DNA of 64,000 nt from Salinicola tamaricis (GCF_003006155.1 NZ_CP023559.1:806001-870000); one strand, 5' to 3'; counted from the stretch's first letter, positions 18,417-31,886 are shown. Notes: generated by a model from the sequence alone, not told the origin. A program made the numbers and translations.

Positions 18417-19199
18417 ATGCTCAGCATCATCTCCCCGGCCAAGACGCTGGATTTCGAGACCCCGGCGACCACCAGCGAGGTCACACGCCCCGACTATCTC
18501 GATCAGAGCCGCGAGCTCATCGAGATCCTGCGCGACTACTCGCCCCAGCAGCTCTCCGAGCTGATGGGCATCAGCGACAAGCTGGCCGGGCTCAATGCAG
18601 CACGCTACGCCGAGTGGCGGACGCCGTTCACCCCCGACAACGCCAAGCCCGCCGCCCAGGCGTTCCAGGGCGATGTCTACGTAGGCCTGGAAGCGGCCAG
18701 CTTCAGCGCCGCCGACAACGCCTTCGCCCAGTCGCACCTGCGCATCCTCTCCGGGCTCTACGGGCTGCTGCGACCGCTCGATCTGATCCAGCCCTATCGC
18801 CTGGAAATGGGTATCCGACTCGAGAATCCGGCCGGCAAGGATCTCTACGCCTACTGGCGTGAACGACTGACCCGAGATCTCGACGCGGCAATCGCCGAGA
18901 GCGGCAGCAACACCCTGGTCAATCTCGCCTCCAACGAGTACAGCAAGGCGATCGACCTCAAGCGCCTGACGGCCGATGTCGTCTCCCCCGTGTTCAAGGA
19001 TGAGAAGAACGGTCAGTTCAAGATCATCAGCTTCTACGCCAAGAAGGCGCGTGGTCTGATGGCCGCCTGGCTGATCCGCGAACGCGTCGAGTCACCCGCG
19101 GCACTCACCGACTTCGACGTCGCCGGCTATCGCTACGCGGCCGGAGAGTCCAAGCCGGGCCAGCCGGTCTTTCTGCGCCATGAGCGCGATCGCGACTGA
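18417..19199 (+). CDS. yaaA: Peroxide stress protein YaaA
   Basis: The intact 260-aa protein matches YaaA (DUF328), which lowers intracellular free iron under H2O2 stress and binds DNA. Signatures are the N-terminal [50 protein letters not shown] and the C-terminal [21 protein letters not shown] lies 8 nt before the ATG. It follows the aldo/keto reductase on the same strand after 113 bp, so it could be cotranscribed, but no shared role is evident. Confidence 0.96.
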   Translation: MLSIISPAKTLDFETPATTSEVTRPDYLDQSRELIEILRDYSPQQLSELMGISDKLAGLNAARYAEWRTPFTPDNAKPAAQAFQGDVYVGLEAASFSAADNAFAQSHLRILSGLYGLLRPLDLIQPYRLEMGIRLENPAGKDLYAYWRERLTRDLDAAIAESGSNTLVNLASNEYSKAIDLKRLTADVVSPVFKDEKNGQFKIISFYAKKARGLMAAWLIRERVESPAALTDFDVAGYRYAAGESKPGQPVFLRHERDRD

Positions 19200-19328
19200 G
19201 TCGAAGCTTCACGCCGAACGCCGCCCCCGTTCAGCTCCCATTCATGCAATGCTGAGACAATGGGGGCAGTGACCGGGCCTCTAGCCTTCGGTTTCGACGA
19301 CACCCGATTTCCATTCAGGAGATATGCC

Positions 19329-20156
19329 ATGCGCAACCTCTTCGTCATGCTGCTGGTCGGCATGCTCGGCATGACAGCCGCCGTGGAGCACGCCGAGGCC
19401 AAGCGCTTCGGCGGCGCCAAGAGCTTCGGCTCTTATTCGCGCTCGGCTCAGCAGCCGGCCGCGGCGCCCGCACGCGGTAGCGCCACGACGCCGCCACGCC
19501 AGCCGAGCCCGGGTCTATCGCGCTTCGCAGGCCCGCTGGCAGGCCTGCTCGCCGGCGGCCTGCTTGCCTCGCTTTTCTTCGGCGGCGCTTTCGACGGCAT
19601 TCGGATGCTCGACCTGCTATTGATCGCCGTGGTGCTGTTCATCGCCTTCCGCTTCCTGGCGGCACGGCGACGGCACGCCCATGCCAATGCCGGTGACGGT
19701 CACGCTGCCCAGCGCGAGGAACATGCCGCGCAGCCGATGCCGTTCTCTACCGGCGGTGCGGTCGGCGGTGCGAGTATCGCCAGCGAGCCGGAATGGTTCG
19801 ACCGCGAGCGCTTCCTGGCCGGCGCCAAGGAGCACTTCATGACCCTGCAGCGGGCTTGGGACAACAACGACCTGGAACGCATTCAGGAGTACGTGACCCC
19901 CGAGCTCTACAATCTGCTCAAGGCAGAACGCATGGCGCAGCCGGCCAATAACCGCACCGAGATCGTGCGCCTGTTCGTGGAGCTGGGCAGCGTGCAGGAA
20001 CTTCAAGGCGAAGCGGAAGCCACGGTGCTGTTCCACGGCGTGCTGGAAGAGAATGGCGAAGAGACCGAGTTCAACGAGACCTGGCACCTCAAGCGCGCAC
20101 TACGCGACGGCGCCCCCTGGTACGTTCAAGGTATCGAGCAGAACACCGCCGTCTAA
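19329..20156 (+). CDS. Tim44-like domain membrane protein
   Basis: The 275-aa protein starts with a signal peptide (MRNLFVMLLVGMLGMTAAVEHAEA) followed by a Gly/Ser/Pro/Ala-rich linker, two close membrane segments at about residues 65-110 (PLAGLLAGGLLASLFFGG and LDLLLIAVVLFIAFRFL), and a soluble C-terminal Tim44/TIM44-like (MRP-L45) domain from about residue 155 (EWFDRERFLAGAKEHFMTLQRAWDNNDLERIQEYVTPELYNLL). This is the layout of bacterial TimA-like proteins, whose role is not settled. AGGAGA lies 7 nt before ATG 19329. A strong terminator follows. Confidence 0.88.
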   Translation: MRNLFVMLLVGMLGMTAAVEHAEAKRFGGAKSFGSYSRSAQQPAAAPARGSATTPPRQPSPGLSRFAGPLAGLLAGGLLASLFFGGAFDGIRMLDLLLIAVVLFIAFRFLAARRRHAHANAGDGHAAQREEHAAQPMPFSTGGAVGGASIASEPEWFDRERFLAGAKEHFMTLQRAWDNNDLERIQEYVTPELYNLLKAERMAQPANNRTEIVRLFVELGSVQELQGEAEATVLFHGVLEENGEETEFNETWHLKRALRDGAPWYVQGIEQNTAV

Positions 20157-20192
20157 CGCGCTATTCTGCACAACGAATCCTGCACAACGAAA

Positions 20193-20217
20193 AACCGGGC
20201 CCAAGGCCCGGTTTTTT
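20193..20217 (+). terminator. Rho-independent terminator after the Tim44-like gene
   Basis: AACCGGGCC and GGCCCGGTT form a 9-bp stem with a CAA-containing loop, followed by a run of T (20211-20217). Confidence 0.93.
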
Positions 20218-20308
20218 ATTTGCTGCTTTTTTGCCCACCACTCTGTCAGCGCTTTATGACAATCAGGGTTGTTTGCCTGCTTATCCACGTCAGCGCTGAT
20301 GCCTGGCG

Positions 20309-20509
20309 TCAATTCTTGGCGTCTTCCGCCTTGTCCTGGATGTTGTCGCCAGCGTTTTCCATAGTCTGCCCGGCATCATCCATCGCATTGTCCACTGACT
20401 CACCCGCTTTCTCGGCCGGACCATCATCGTTGTCGCAGGCTACGACACCGAACGCCATCATGCCCAGCATCATCGCCATGGCCATCTTCTTCAGTAGATC
20501 AGAACGCAT
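20309..20509 (-). CDS. Small lipoprotein, 66 aa, acidic
   Basis: The 66-aa product has a lipoprotein signal peptide (basic MRSDLLKK, hydrophobic Met/Ala stretch, FGVVAC with lipidated Cys25). The mature part of about 41 residues is very acidic with repeating Asp/Ala/Asn heptad-like spacing (AGESVDNAMDDAGQTMENAGDNIQDKAEDA), likely a helix. Small proteins of this type occur in halophiles and other gammaproteobacteria, but I cannot assign a function. Asp at +2 would predict inner-membrane retention by the E. coli rule. An AGAG ribosome site lies upstream. Start is ATG 20509. Confidence 0.8.
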   Translation of the reverse strand: MRSDLLKKMAMAMMLGMMAFGVVACDNDDGPAEKAGESVDNAMDDAGQTMENAGDNIQDKAEDAKN

Positions 20510-20838
20510 ATCGACACTCTTTGGATACGACTCCGTGTATGACCCTCATAACATAGTCGGTAAGATTTGCCTCAGCCAGTGTTCACACACGCCTTCCCCA
20601 TTTGCTCCGCGATAAGCAAGAAGATGCAGATCGCTGTCGGCAAATGGCGTCAGTGTCGAGGCCGATGAGCCCTCTATAACTGCGACCCGGCCAGCACCGG
20701 CCGACTATCCACAGGCGGTCGCTGCTCGAAATCACCAAAGGGGGTGGGGATAAGTCGACGCGTAGCGCGTCAGCGACCGGAAGGGCCTGAGCCTATGGCG
20801 GGGAGAGGTCGTGCGTAGCCCGGGCCCAGAAACGAGTG
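20510..20838. other. Intergenic spacer between the lipoprotein gene and the rRNA operon end
   Basis: I see no gene here. The part next to 20509 must hold the lipoprotein promoter (a TATGTT-like -10 about 45 bp upstream of its start is a weak candidate). The rest is plain GC-rich sequence. Confidence 0.6.
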
Positions 20839-20866
20839 AACCCCAGCCTCTGTCGAGACTGGGGTT
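20839..20866 (-). terminator. Terminator hairpin of the rRNA operon
   Basis: AACCCCAG (20839-20846) pairs with CTGGGGTT (20859-20866) just downstream of 5S rRNA on the minus strand, followed by a moderately T-rich stretch. Confidence 0.8.
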
Positions 20867-20875
20867 CGGTATAGG

Positions 20876-20993
20876 TGCCTGACGATGACCTACTCTCACA
20901 TGGGAGACCCCACACTACCATCGGCGCTAAGCGGTTTCACTTCTGAGTTCGGCATGGAATCAGGTGGTTCCCACTCGCTATGGTCGTCAGGCA
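20876..20993 (-). rRNA. rrf: 5S ribosomal RNA
   Basis: The minus strand reads TGCCTGACGACCATAGC at its 5' end, contains CCATGCCGAACTCAGAAGTG and GGTAGTGTGGGGTCTCCC, and closes with a 3' end complementary to the 5' end. About 118 nt, the last gene of the operon. Confidence 0.96.
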
Positions 20994-21149
20994 AAACTGA
21001 CGTCGACATGAACCTGTGACACGCTTTCACGCGCCTTCACATCGACCAATCTGGATCATGCTGATGATACGTCTCTTGCCTATCCGGCCATTGTCGCGAT
21101 GCGATCGCGCGACCCCGGTCTGGAGTACCCAGACCCCTTGGGGTTATAT

Positions 21150-24034
<2,885 letters not shown>

Positions 24035-24157
24035 ATATAACCCGAAGGAGTCTGGTCGCGCGATCACAACGACAATTGCCGGATACGCTTGAGACGTATC
24101 ACTTTTCGCTCTTCGCCATCCAACTACGAATGGTGAAGAACTGTCAGCATGATCCAC

Positions 24158-24170
24158 ATTGTTAAAGAGC
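24158..24170 (-). promoter_or_regulatory. boxA-like antitermination site in the spacer
   Basis: The minus strand reads GCTCTTTAACAAT, the boxA element used by the NusB/NusE antitermination complex, located between tRNA-Ala and 23S. The same 13 bases occur in the 16S leader. Confidence 0.85.
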
Positions 24171-24258
24171 GTTTAGAGCAGAAGCTCTAAGCGATCGACT
24201 CGGTCGCGGTTGTTGCGACGAAGCGGATGGCTTAGAACTCGGTGACTGTTTTTCGATC

Positions 24259-24338
24259 AATCTTTTCCAGGCAAGGCGAAGGTCGGCGACGCATAGTTCG
24301 CTATGCGAGTCGGCTTTCAACGCAGCATGGGAAAGATT
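24259..24338 (-). repeat. Long imperfect palindrome between tRNA-Ala and 23S
   Basis: An 80-nt hairpin: outer arms AATCTTTTCC and GGGAAAGATT, inner arms GCATAG/CTATGC around a TTCG tetraloop, with GGCAAGGCG and AACGC on opposite sides. It is related in plan and partly in sequence to the palindrome at 24421-24501. It may be an RNA processing stem or a mobile palindromic repeat. Confidence 0.75.
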
Positions 24339-24414
24339 TGGTGGAGCCAAGCGGGATCGAACCGCTGACCTCCTGCGTGCAAGGCAGGCGCTCTCCCAGC
24401 TGAGCTATGGCCCG
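24339..24414 (-). tRNA. tRNA-Ala (TGC)
   Basis: A 76-nt cloverleaf with anticodon TGC, encoded CCA, and the G3-T70 wobble pair that alanyl-tRNA synthetase requires. As written, position 1 is C opposite C72, which is not a pair; G1 is usual. This may be a base error. Confidence 0.94.
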
Positions 24415-24420
24415 GCTAGA

Positions 24421-24501
24421 CATTTCGTCAGAGACAAGGCGCTTTTTGCCGACGTGTAGCCTGCTACACGAGGTGAAAAGCAACGCCGTATCTGGCGAAA
24501 T
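24421..24501 (-). repeat. Long imperfect palindrome between tRNA-Ile and tRNA-Ala
   Basis: An 81-nt hairpin with outer arms ATTTCGTCAGA and TCTGGCGAAAT and inner arms GTGTAGC/GCTACAC. It carries the same ACAAGGCG...GCCGAC...TAG/CTA...AACGC plan as the palindrome at 24259-24338, so both belong to one repeat family. Confidence 0.75.
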
Positions 24502-24578
<77 letters not shown>

Positions 24579-24672
24579 GGCTTTACCACTGGGTCCGTGA
24601 CCCAAACAGTCATTGCTCTTGGTCGATCAGGTAATTGATTGTGAGCGCTTATCTCGCGATCCGCTAATCGTT

Positions 24673-26212
<1,540 letters not shown>

Positions 26213-26371
26213 AAAAGTCTGATAGTCCTTACCTCTTCTCTGCCCGAAAGCATCAGAAGCGAAGCGGACCAAACTTGGTTCAAGGTCAAACGAATCTTAG
26301 ACGAGTCGCTTGCCTTGATATGCTGTGACTGGCGTCACGCAAGACAAGCGCCCACATCAATTACCTGATCG

Positions 26372-26384
26372 ATTGTTAAAGAGC
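26372..26384 (-). promoter_or_regulatory. boxA antitermination site in the 16S leader
   Basis: The minus strand reads GCTCTTTAACAAT about 160 nt upstream of mature 16S, the usual place for the rRNA antitermination boxA. Confidence 0.88.
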
Positions 26385-26496
26385 GTCCTTACTTGAAGTC
26401 TCGTCTCACGCAGAGCACCGAGCCTTCTGCCGTGACCCAAAAGTGACTCAAGTGCTTGTCAGCGCTTGCTTTCTGGGTCGCCGTAAGGAGAGGCGT

Positions 26497-26524
26497 ATTT
26501 TAAGGATCTTGGCGAAGATGTCAA
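26497..26524 (-). promoter_or_regulatory. rRNA promoter P2 (proximal)
   Basis: On the minus strand TTGACA (26519-26524) and TAAAAT (26497-26502) are separated by 16 bp and followed by the GC-rich discriminator ACGCCTCTCC, the hallmark of stringently controlled rRNA promoters. Confidence 0.85.
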
Positions 26525-26595
26525 CGTCTTTCTTGTCGACGCTTGCCCGGCTTCCGTTGCTGCTGGAGAACCGATCCTGAAAAAGCGAGGGGCGT

Positions 26596-26625
26596 ATTCT
26601 GCTTTCCTCATCGCTAGCTGTCAAT
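26596..26625 (-). promoter_or_regulatory. rRNA promoter P1 (distal)
   Basis: On the minus strand TTGACA (26620-26625) and AGAATA (26596-26601), spacer 18 bp, followed by CGCCCCTCGC. The block AATACGCC(C/T)CTC around the -10 and discriminator is shared with P2, about 100 bp downstream. Confidence 0.75.
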
Positions 26626-26854
26626 CGATTTTTTCAATCTTTTCAACAGCTTAGCCAGCTTCTCCACTGCCTCCGAGAACCTGTCTCGGCGGCAGCGGAT
26701 GCGTACTTTACGGATCTCCCCCGGCCTTGGCAAGGGGAAATGTCGAAAAAGTTGCGCCGCTTCGAGGCTGCTGGCGCCAGAGGCCCGGCATGACAGGCGC
26801 TGGCGCCATTCGAGCAGATCGAGAGGTTTGGCCAGCACCCGCAGCCCGCGGCAT

Positions 26855-26870
26855 AATTGGTAAAACCATT
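26855..26870 (+). promoter_or_regulatory. PdhR/FadR-type operator before pdhR
   Basis: AATTGGTAAAACCATT is an inverted repeat with TTGGT and ACCA half-sites three bases apart, matching the ATTGGTnnnACCAAT operator of PdhR. It lies 20 bp before the pdhR start codon, as expected for autoregulation. Confidence 0.78.
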
Positions 26871-26890
26871 TGCCTGCAAGGAGGTCGCCC

Positions 26891-27676
26891 GTGCCGCCAT
26901 CGCCTCTGCGCCAGCCGCGCCTGGCCGACGTCATTACCCAGCGTCTGGAGACACTGATTCTGGAGGGCAGCCTCAAGGCGGGTCATCGCCTGCCGTCGGA
27001 GCGCGAGCTCGCCGAGCGTTTCGGTGTCTCACGCCCATCGCTGCGCGAGGCGATACAGAAGCTTGCAGCCCGCGGATTGCTCACCAGCCGTCAGGGTGGC
27101 GGTACCTATGTCAGCGAGCGACTCAGCGACAGCTATGGCGACCCGATCCTCGAGATGCTGTCGCGTCATGACGAGTTCTATCTCGATGTGCTCGAGTTCC
27201 GCGATGCCATGGAGGGAATCACCGCCTATCACGCGGCGATGCGCGCGACCCCGGCGGATAAGGAGATGCTGCAGCAGCGCTTCCAGTCCCTGCGCGACAG
27301 CTACGCCGACCCCGGCCAGCAGGGTGATGCCCTGCGCGAAGCCAGGGCGGATGCCGCTTTCCATCTGGCGATCGCCGAGACAGCACACAACGTGCTGCTG
27401 CATACCATTCGCGGTCTGTTCCAGCTACTGGAGAAGAGCATCGTCGCCAACCTGGCGCGGTTGTTCGAGCGACCCGAGGCGCGCAGTCTGCTCCTGGATC
27501 AGCATCGAGCGCTGCTCGAAGCGATTCTGGAAGGTCGCGCCGAAGATGCCCGGCATCTCGCCCACGAGCATCTCGGCTACGTCAAAGAGGGGCTGATGGA
27601 GATGCAGCGCGCCGAATTCCGCGCTCAACGCGCCGAGCGCCGCACCCAGCTTCTCAAGGGCACGCCGCTACGCTGA
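26891..27676 (+). CDS. pdhR: Pyruvate-responsive regulator PdhR-like (GntR/FCD)
   Basis: The 261-aa protein is a GntR-family regulator of the FadR/FCD branch. The winged helix (about residues 12-75) reads RLADVITQRLETLILEGSLKAGHRLPSERELAERFGVSRPSLREAIQKLAARGLLTSRQGGGTYV, very like E. coli PdhR. The C-terminal FCD ligand domain (about 90-235) has the metal-binding type residues in DAAFHLAIAETAHN and DQHRALLEAI. GTG 26891 is the start, with AAGGAGG 7 nt upstream. A PdhR-like operator overlaps its promoter. No pyruvate dehydrogenase genes are nearby, so LldR-type lactate control is an alternative. Its stop codon abuts that of the convergent gene. Confidence 0.88.
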   Translation: MPPSPLRQPRLADVITQRLETLILEGSLKAGHRLPSERELAERFGVSRPSLREAIQKLAARGLLTSRQGGGTYVSERLSDSYGDPILEMLSRHDEFYLDVLEFRDAMEGITAYHAAMRATPADKEMLQQRFQSLRDSYADPGQQGDALREARADAAFHLAIAETAHNVLLHTIRGLFQLLEKSIVANLARLFERPEARSLLLDQHRALLEAILEGRAEDARHLAHEHLGYVKEGLMEMQRAEFRAQRAERRTQLLKGTPLR

Positions 27677-28207
27677 TCACTCGCCGCTGAGATGACGATC
27701 CTTGAGCTTGACGTAGTTGCCCGCGGTATAGGCGAAGAACTCGCGCTCCTCGGACTTGAGCGGGCGCAGGGGCTTGGCCGGGTTGCCGGCGTAGACATGC
27801 CCGCTGGCCAGGGTCTTGCCAGGCGGCACCAGGGCGCCAGCGGCGATGATCACTTCGGACTCGACCACCGCGCCGTCGAGCACGATGGCGCCCATGCCGA
27901 CCAGCACTCGATCACCCACGTTGCAACCTGCAGCGTCGCCTGATGCCCTACGGTCACCTCGTCGCCGATGATCAGCGGATGACCGCCAGGGTTGTAGTCG
28001 CTGGCATGAGTGCAGTGCAGCACGCAGCCGTCCTGCACGCTGGTACGCGCACCGATGCGGATACGATGGACATCGCCGCGAATCACCGCCATCGGCCACA
28101 CCGAACTGTCGTCACCTAGCGCTACGTCGCCGAGCACCACACTGGTCTCGTCGACGAAGACCCGCTCGCCCAGACTCGGGCTGATGCCTTGAGCTTCTCA
28201 TTGCCAT
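27677..28207 (-). CDS. Gamma-class carbonic anhydrase family protein, two frameshifts
   Basis: A left-handed beta-helix protein of about 176 aa (YrdA/PaaY/gamma-CA-like). SPSLGERVFVDETSVVLGDVALGDDSSVWPMAVIRGDVHRIRIG opens the helix. Metal-ligand histidines appear in HCTHASD and VGHQATLHGC. The protein closes GNPAKPLRPLKSEEREFFAYTAGNYVKLKDRHL. Continuity requires a correction just after the start near 28190 and one near 27925 (between GHQATL and HGCNVGD). The start is most likely ATG 28207 with AGAGGTG upstream. It may hydrate CO2 or simply bind metal; activity in this family varies. It converges on pdhR. Confidence 0.87.
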
Positions 28208-28267
28208 GGATGCACACCTCTCTTCGCTCGACGCCGCTCGTCCGGCGCCGATGGTCATGGATGGTTT

Positions 28268-29605
28268 CTAGATAAGGCTCGACAACAGCACCACCGCCGT
28301 CAACGGGATCGAGACGTAGCGCACCACGCCGCGCCACAGTCGGAACCCCACCGCCGGCCCGCCCAGCGCCGAGGCGGCGGCTTCAGGCAGCATGCGCCAG
28401 GCGGCGAAGATCGCGATCAGCAGCCCGCCGATGGGCAGGAAGATGTCCGGCGGCACCGTGGAGACCAGGGCGAAGAAGTTCATCTCACCGATCCAGTGCA
28501 CGTCGGCCAGGGTCGAGAACGACAGCACCGAGAGCAGACCTACGCCCCACACCAGCGCGCCGATCAGCAGCGCCGCCCGACCGCGACGCCAGCCGGCGCC
28601 GATCAGCATCGCCACCATCGGCTCGGCCAGATTGATCGAAGAGGTCCAGGTCGCCACCAGCAGCAGCAGAAAGAAGGCTCCGAGCCAGATCTGCCCGCCC
28701 GGCAGCTCGCTGAAGGCGATCGGCAGCGTCCACGAACATCAGCCCAGGTCCCTCGGTCGGGTCGAGGGCCGTGGGTGAACACCACCGAGAAGATGGCGAT
28801 ACCCGAGAGCAGCGCCACTGCGATCCAGCAGAGCCACCGCACACACCGCCGCGGCAGACTCTGCTCTTCCGGCATGTAGGCGCCGTAGGCCATCAGCGCA
28901 CAGGCCCCCACGGCGAGGGTGAAGAAGGCGTGCCCCATGGCGTTGAGCACCACCTGGAGATCGATCGCCGCCGGGTTGGGTGTGAACAGCCACGCCATCG
29001 CCGCACCAAGCCGGCGGTGGTGACGGCGTAACCCCGAGCACGATCAGGATCACGTAGAGCAGCGGCATCATCACATTGTTGAGCTTCTCCAGCCCGTTGC
29101 TGACCCCGGCGGCGACGACCGACATGGTCAGCAGCATGAACAGCGTGTGATTGAAGGTCATGCGCAGCGGATCGGCGAGGAAGGCGTCGAAGGCCGAGCC
29201 GATCTGTGCCGGCGTGCGCTCGACGAAGCCACCGTTGACCGCATCGACGAGATACTCGATCGACCAACCGGAGACCACCGAATAGAACGATAGGATGAAG
29301 AAGACGGTGAGTGCCCCGAACAGCCCCACCCAGCGCCAGTGCGGGCTCACTCCGGCCTCGCTGGCGAGATACGCCAGCGCCTGCATCGGGCTGCGCCGGC
29401 CGGCGCGCCCGATGAGGATCTCCGCCATCATCATCGGCAGCCCCAGTACCACCACGAACAGAATGTAGAGCAGCAGGAAGGCCGAGCCGCCGTTCTCCCC
29501 AGTCATGTAGGGGAAGCGCCAGATATTGCCCAGCCCGACCGCGGCACCGGTCACCGCCAGAATGAAAGCACGGCGGGAGTGCCAGCGCTCCAGGGTTTCG
29601 TTCAT
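28268..29605 (-). CDS. Sodium-dependent transporter, NSS/SNF family, three frameshifts
   Basis: A LeuT-type sodium symporter for an amino acid or related solute. The N-terminus has the sodium/substrate-site motif AVTGAAVGLGNIWRFPYMTGENGGSAFLLLYI in transmembrane helix 1-2, and around 11-12 hydrophobic helices follow. One protein can be traced through breaks near 29040, 28790 and 28730, with DPTEGPGLMFV and SINLAEPMVAMLI bridging the joins. The family is about 445-450 aa, as here after correction. Substrate cannot be told from sequence. The gene is divergent from prlC, with a 229-bp gap that holds both promoters. Confidence 0.87.
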
Positions 29606-29834
29606 CGTCTCGTCACCTTATCTTGGCGGGGCACCGTTTCTACAGGGCCGACTGTCGCGACCATCTTCACGGATGACGCGGCCATCTTTACGGAGAAAGC
29701 AGGCGAGCCTATCAGGGCTCACCGCAGCGGCCAATCCTGGTCATCGCACGGGCGCGAAGAGGTTGGTTGCCGCGTTGAAAGGCGCGGCCATCCCCCCCAT
29801 ATACTGTGGCACCGATTCTTCGTCCGAGGTGATC

Positions 29835-31886
29835 ATGTCGCACAATCCGCTGCTCGACTCCTGCACGCTGCCGCCGTTCGAGGCGATTCGCCCCGAGCAC
29901 GCCGTTCCCGCGATCGAGAAGATCATCGCTGACAATCGCGCCGCGATCGACACCCTGGCCAATCAGCAGGCGCCTACCTGGGACTCCCTCGCCGCGCCGT
30001 TGGAGGCGCTCGATGACCGCCTGTCTCAGGCCTTCTCGCCGGTGTCACACCTCAATTCGACGATGAACAGCGACGCCCTGCGCGACGCCTATCAGCAGTG
30101 CCTGGCCCGGCTCTCGGAGTACAGCACCTGGGTCGGCCAGCACACCGCGCTGTTCCAGGCCTTCGAGCGTCTGGCCCAGAGCGAGGATTTCTCTGCGCTG
30201 GACGAGGCCCAGCGCAAGGCGGTCGACAACACCCTGCGCAACTTCCGCCTCGCCGGTGTCGACCTGCCGAGCGAGCAGAAGCGCCGCTACGGCGAGATCC
30301 AGGCCCGTCTATCCGAACTCGGTAACACGTTTTCCAACCAGCTGCTCGATGCCACCCAGGCATGGCACAAGACGCTACCCGACGCCGCGCGTCTGACCGG
30401 CCTGCCGGATAGCGCCCTGGAAATGCTGGCCGCCAACGCCGAGGCCAAGGGCGAGTCGGGCTATCGCATCACCCTCGACGTGCCCTGCTTCCTGCCGATC
30501 ATGACCTTCGCCGAGGATCGCGAGCTGCGCCAGGAGGTCTACACCGCCTACGTCACCCGCGCCTCCGACCAGGGACCCAACGCGGGCGAAAACGACAATG
30601 CGCCGGTGATCGAGGAGATCCTGGCGCTGCGTCATGAGCTGGCTCAGCTGCTCGGCTTCGCCACCTACGCCGACTACTCGCTGGAGACCAAGATGGCCGA
30701 GTCTCCCGATCAGGTCCTGGGCTTTCTCGACGATCTCGCCGAGCGTGCCCTGCCCCAGGCGCGGCGGGATATCGGCGAGCTTGAGACCTATGCCCGCGAC
30801 ACCCTCGGCATGGGCGAGCTGGCCCCGTGGGACATCGGCTTCGTCAGCGAAAAGCTGCGCCAGGCGCGCTATGACATCTCGCAGGAGCAGCTACGCCCCT
30901 ACTTCCCCGCGCCGCGGGCGGTGGACGGCCTGTTCCGCGTGGTCGGCAAGCTCTACGGCATCCGCATGACCGAGAATCCCGACGCCCCGCGCTACCATCC
31001 GGACGTACGCTACTTCGACGTGCTCGACGGCGACACCCCGATCGCCGGCTTCTACCTCGATCTCTACGCCCGGGAAGGCAAGCGCGGCGGCGCCTGGATG
31101 GACGTCTGCCGTACCCGGCGCCAGCGCGAGGATGGTTCGCTGCAGCTGCCGGTCGCCTACCTGACCTGCAACTTCACGCCGCCGGTGGGCGGCAAGCCGG
31201 CGCTGCTGACCCATGACGAGGTGCTGACGCTGTTCCACGAGTTCGGTCACGGCCTGCACCACATGCTGACCCGGCAGACGGTGGCCGATGTCTCCGGCAT
31301 CAGCGGCGTGGCCTGGGATGCGGTCGAACTGCCCAGCCAGTTCATGGAGAACTTCTGCTGGGAGCGCGAGGGGCTCGACTTGATCGCCGGCCACGTCGAC
31401 AGCGGCGACAAGCTGCCGGATGCGCTGCTCGACAAACTGCAGGCGGCTCGCAACTTCCAGTCGGCGATGCAGATGATGCGCCAGCTGGAGTTCTCGATGT
31501 TCGATCTGCGCCTGCACCACGAGCTCGCCACCCCCAGCGCCGCCGACATACAGGCGCTGCTCGATGGCGTGCGCGCCCAGGTGTCGGTGGTCCCCAGCGT
31601 CGACTTCAACCGCTTCCAGAACGGCTTCTCGCATATCTTCGCCGGCGGCTACGCAGCGGGCTACTACAGCTACAAGTGGGCCGAAGTGCTCTCGGCGGAT
31701 GCCTACAGCGCCTTCGAGGAGGCCGGCATCTTCGATGCCGAGACTGGCCAGCGCTTCCGCAGCGAAATCCTCGAGCGCGGCGGCTCGTGCGATGCCGCCG
31801 AGCTGTTCATGGCGTTCCGCGGTCGCGAGCCGAGCATCGAGCCGCTGCTGCGCCATACCGGCATCGAACCGCGCGACGCCGCCTGA
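29835..31886 (+). CDS. prlC: Oligopeptidase A
   Basis: The 683-aa protein is the M3 zinc metallopeptidase oligopeptidase A (OpdA/PrlC), which degrades peptides of about 5-20 residues, including cleaved signal peptides, in the cytoplasm. The zinc motif is H468-E-F-G-H472, continuing GLHHML, with the third ligand Glu in SQFMENFCWE. GGYAAGYYSYKWAEVLSADAYSAFEE near the C-terminus is the family's substrate-contact block. ATG 29835 has GAGGTG just upstream. The frame is intact and length equals E. coli (680). yheV follows 68 bp later on the same strand. Confidence 0.97.
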   Translation: MSHNPLLDSCTLPPFEAIRPEHAVPAIEKIIADNRAAIDTLANQQAPTWDSLAAPLEALDDRLSQAFSPVSHLNSTMNSDALRDAYQQCLARLSEYSTWVGQHTALFQAFERLAQSEDFSALDEAQRKAVDNTLRNFRLAGVDLPSEQKRRYGEIQARLSELGNTFSNQLLDATQAWHKTLPDAARLTGLPDSALEMLAANAEAKGESGYRITLDVPCFLPIMTFAEDRELRQEVYTAYVTRASDQGPNAGENDNAPVIEEILALRHELAQLLGFATYADYSLETKMAESPDQVLGFLDDLAERALPQARRDIGELETYARDTLGMGELAPWDIGFVSEKLRQARYDISQEQLRPYFPAPRAVDGLFRVVGKLYGIRMTENPDAPRYHPDVRYFDVLDGDTPIAGFYLDLYAREGKRGGAWMDVCRTRRQREDGSLQLPVAYLTCNFTPPVGGKPALLTHDEVLTLFHEFGHGLHHMLTRQTVADVSGISGVAWDAVELPSQFMENFCWEREGLDLIAGHVDSGDKLPDALLDKLQAARNFQSAMQMMRQLEFSMFDLRLHHELATPSAADIQALLDGVRAQVSVVPSVDFNRFQNGFSHIFAGGYAAGYYSYKWAEVLSADAYSAFEEAGIFDAETGQRFRSEILERGGSCDAAELFMAFRGREPSIEPLLRHTGIEPRDAA

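Noticed and set aside
26614..26976. A 120-codon minus-strand frame with a Lys/Arg-rich C-terminus.
   Set aside because: It overlaps both the rRNA P1 promoter and the start of pdhR in antisense. Its composition is that of a shadow frame.
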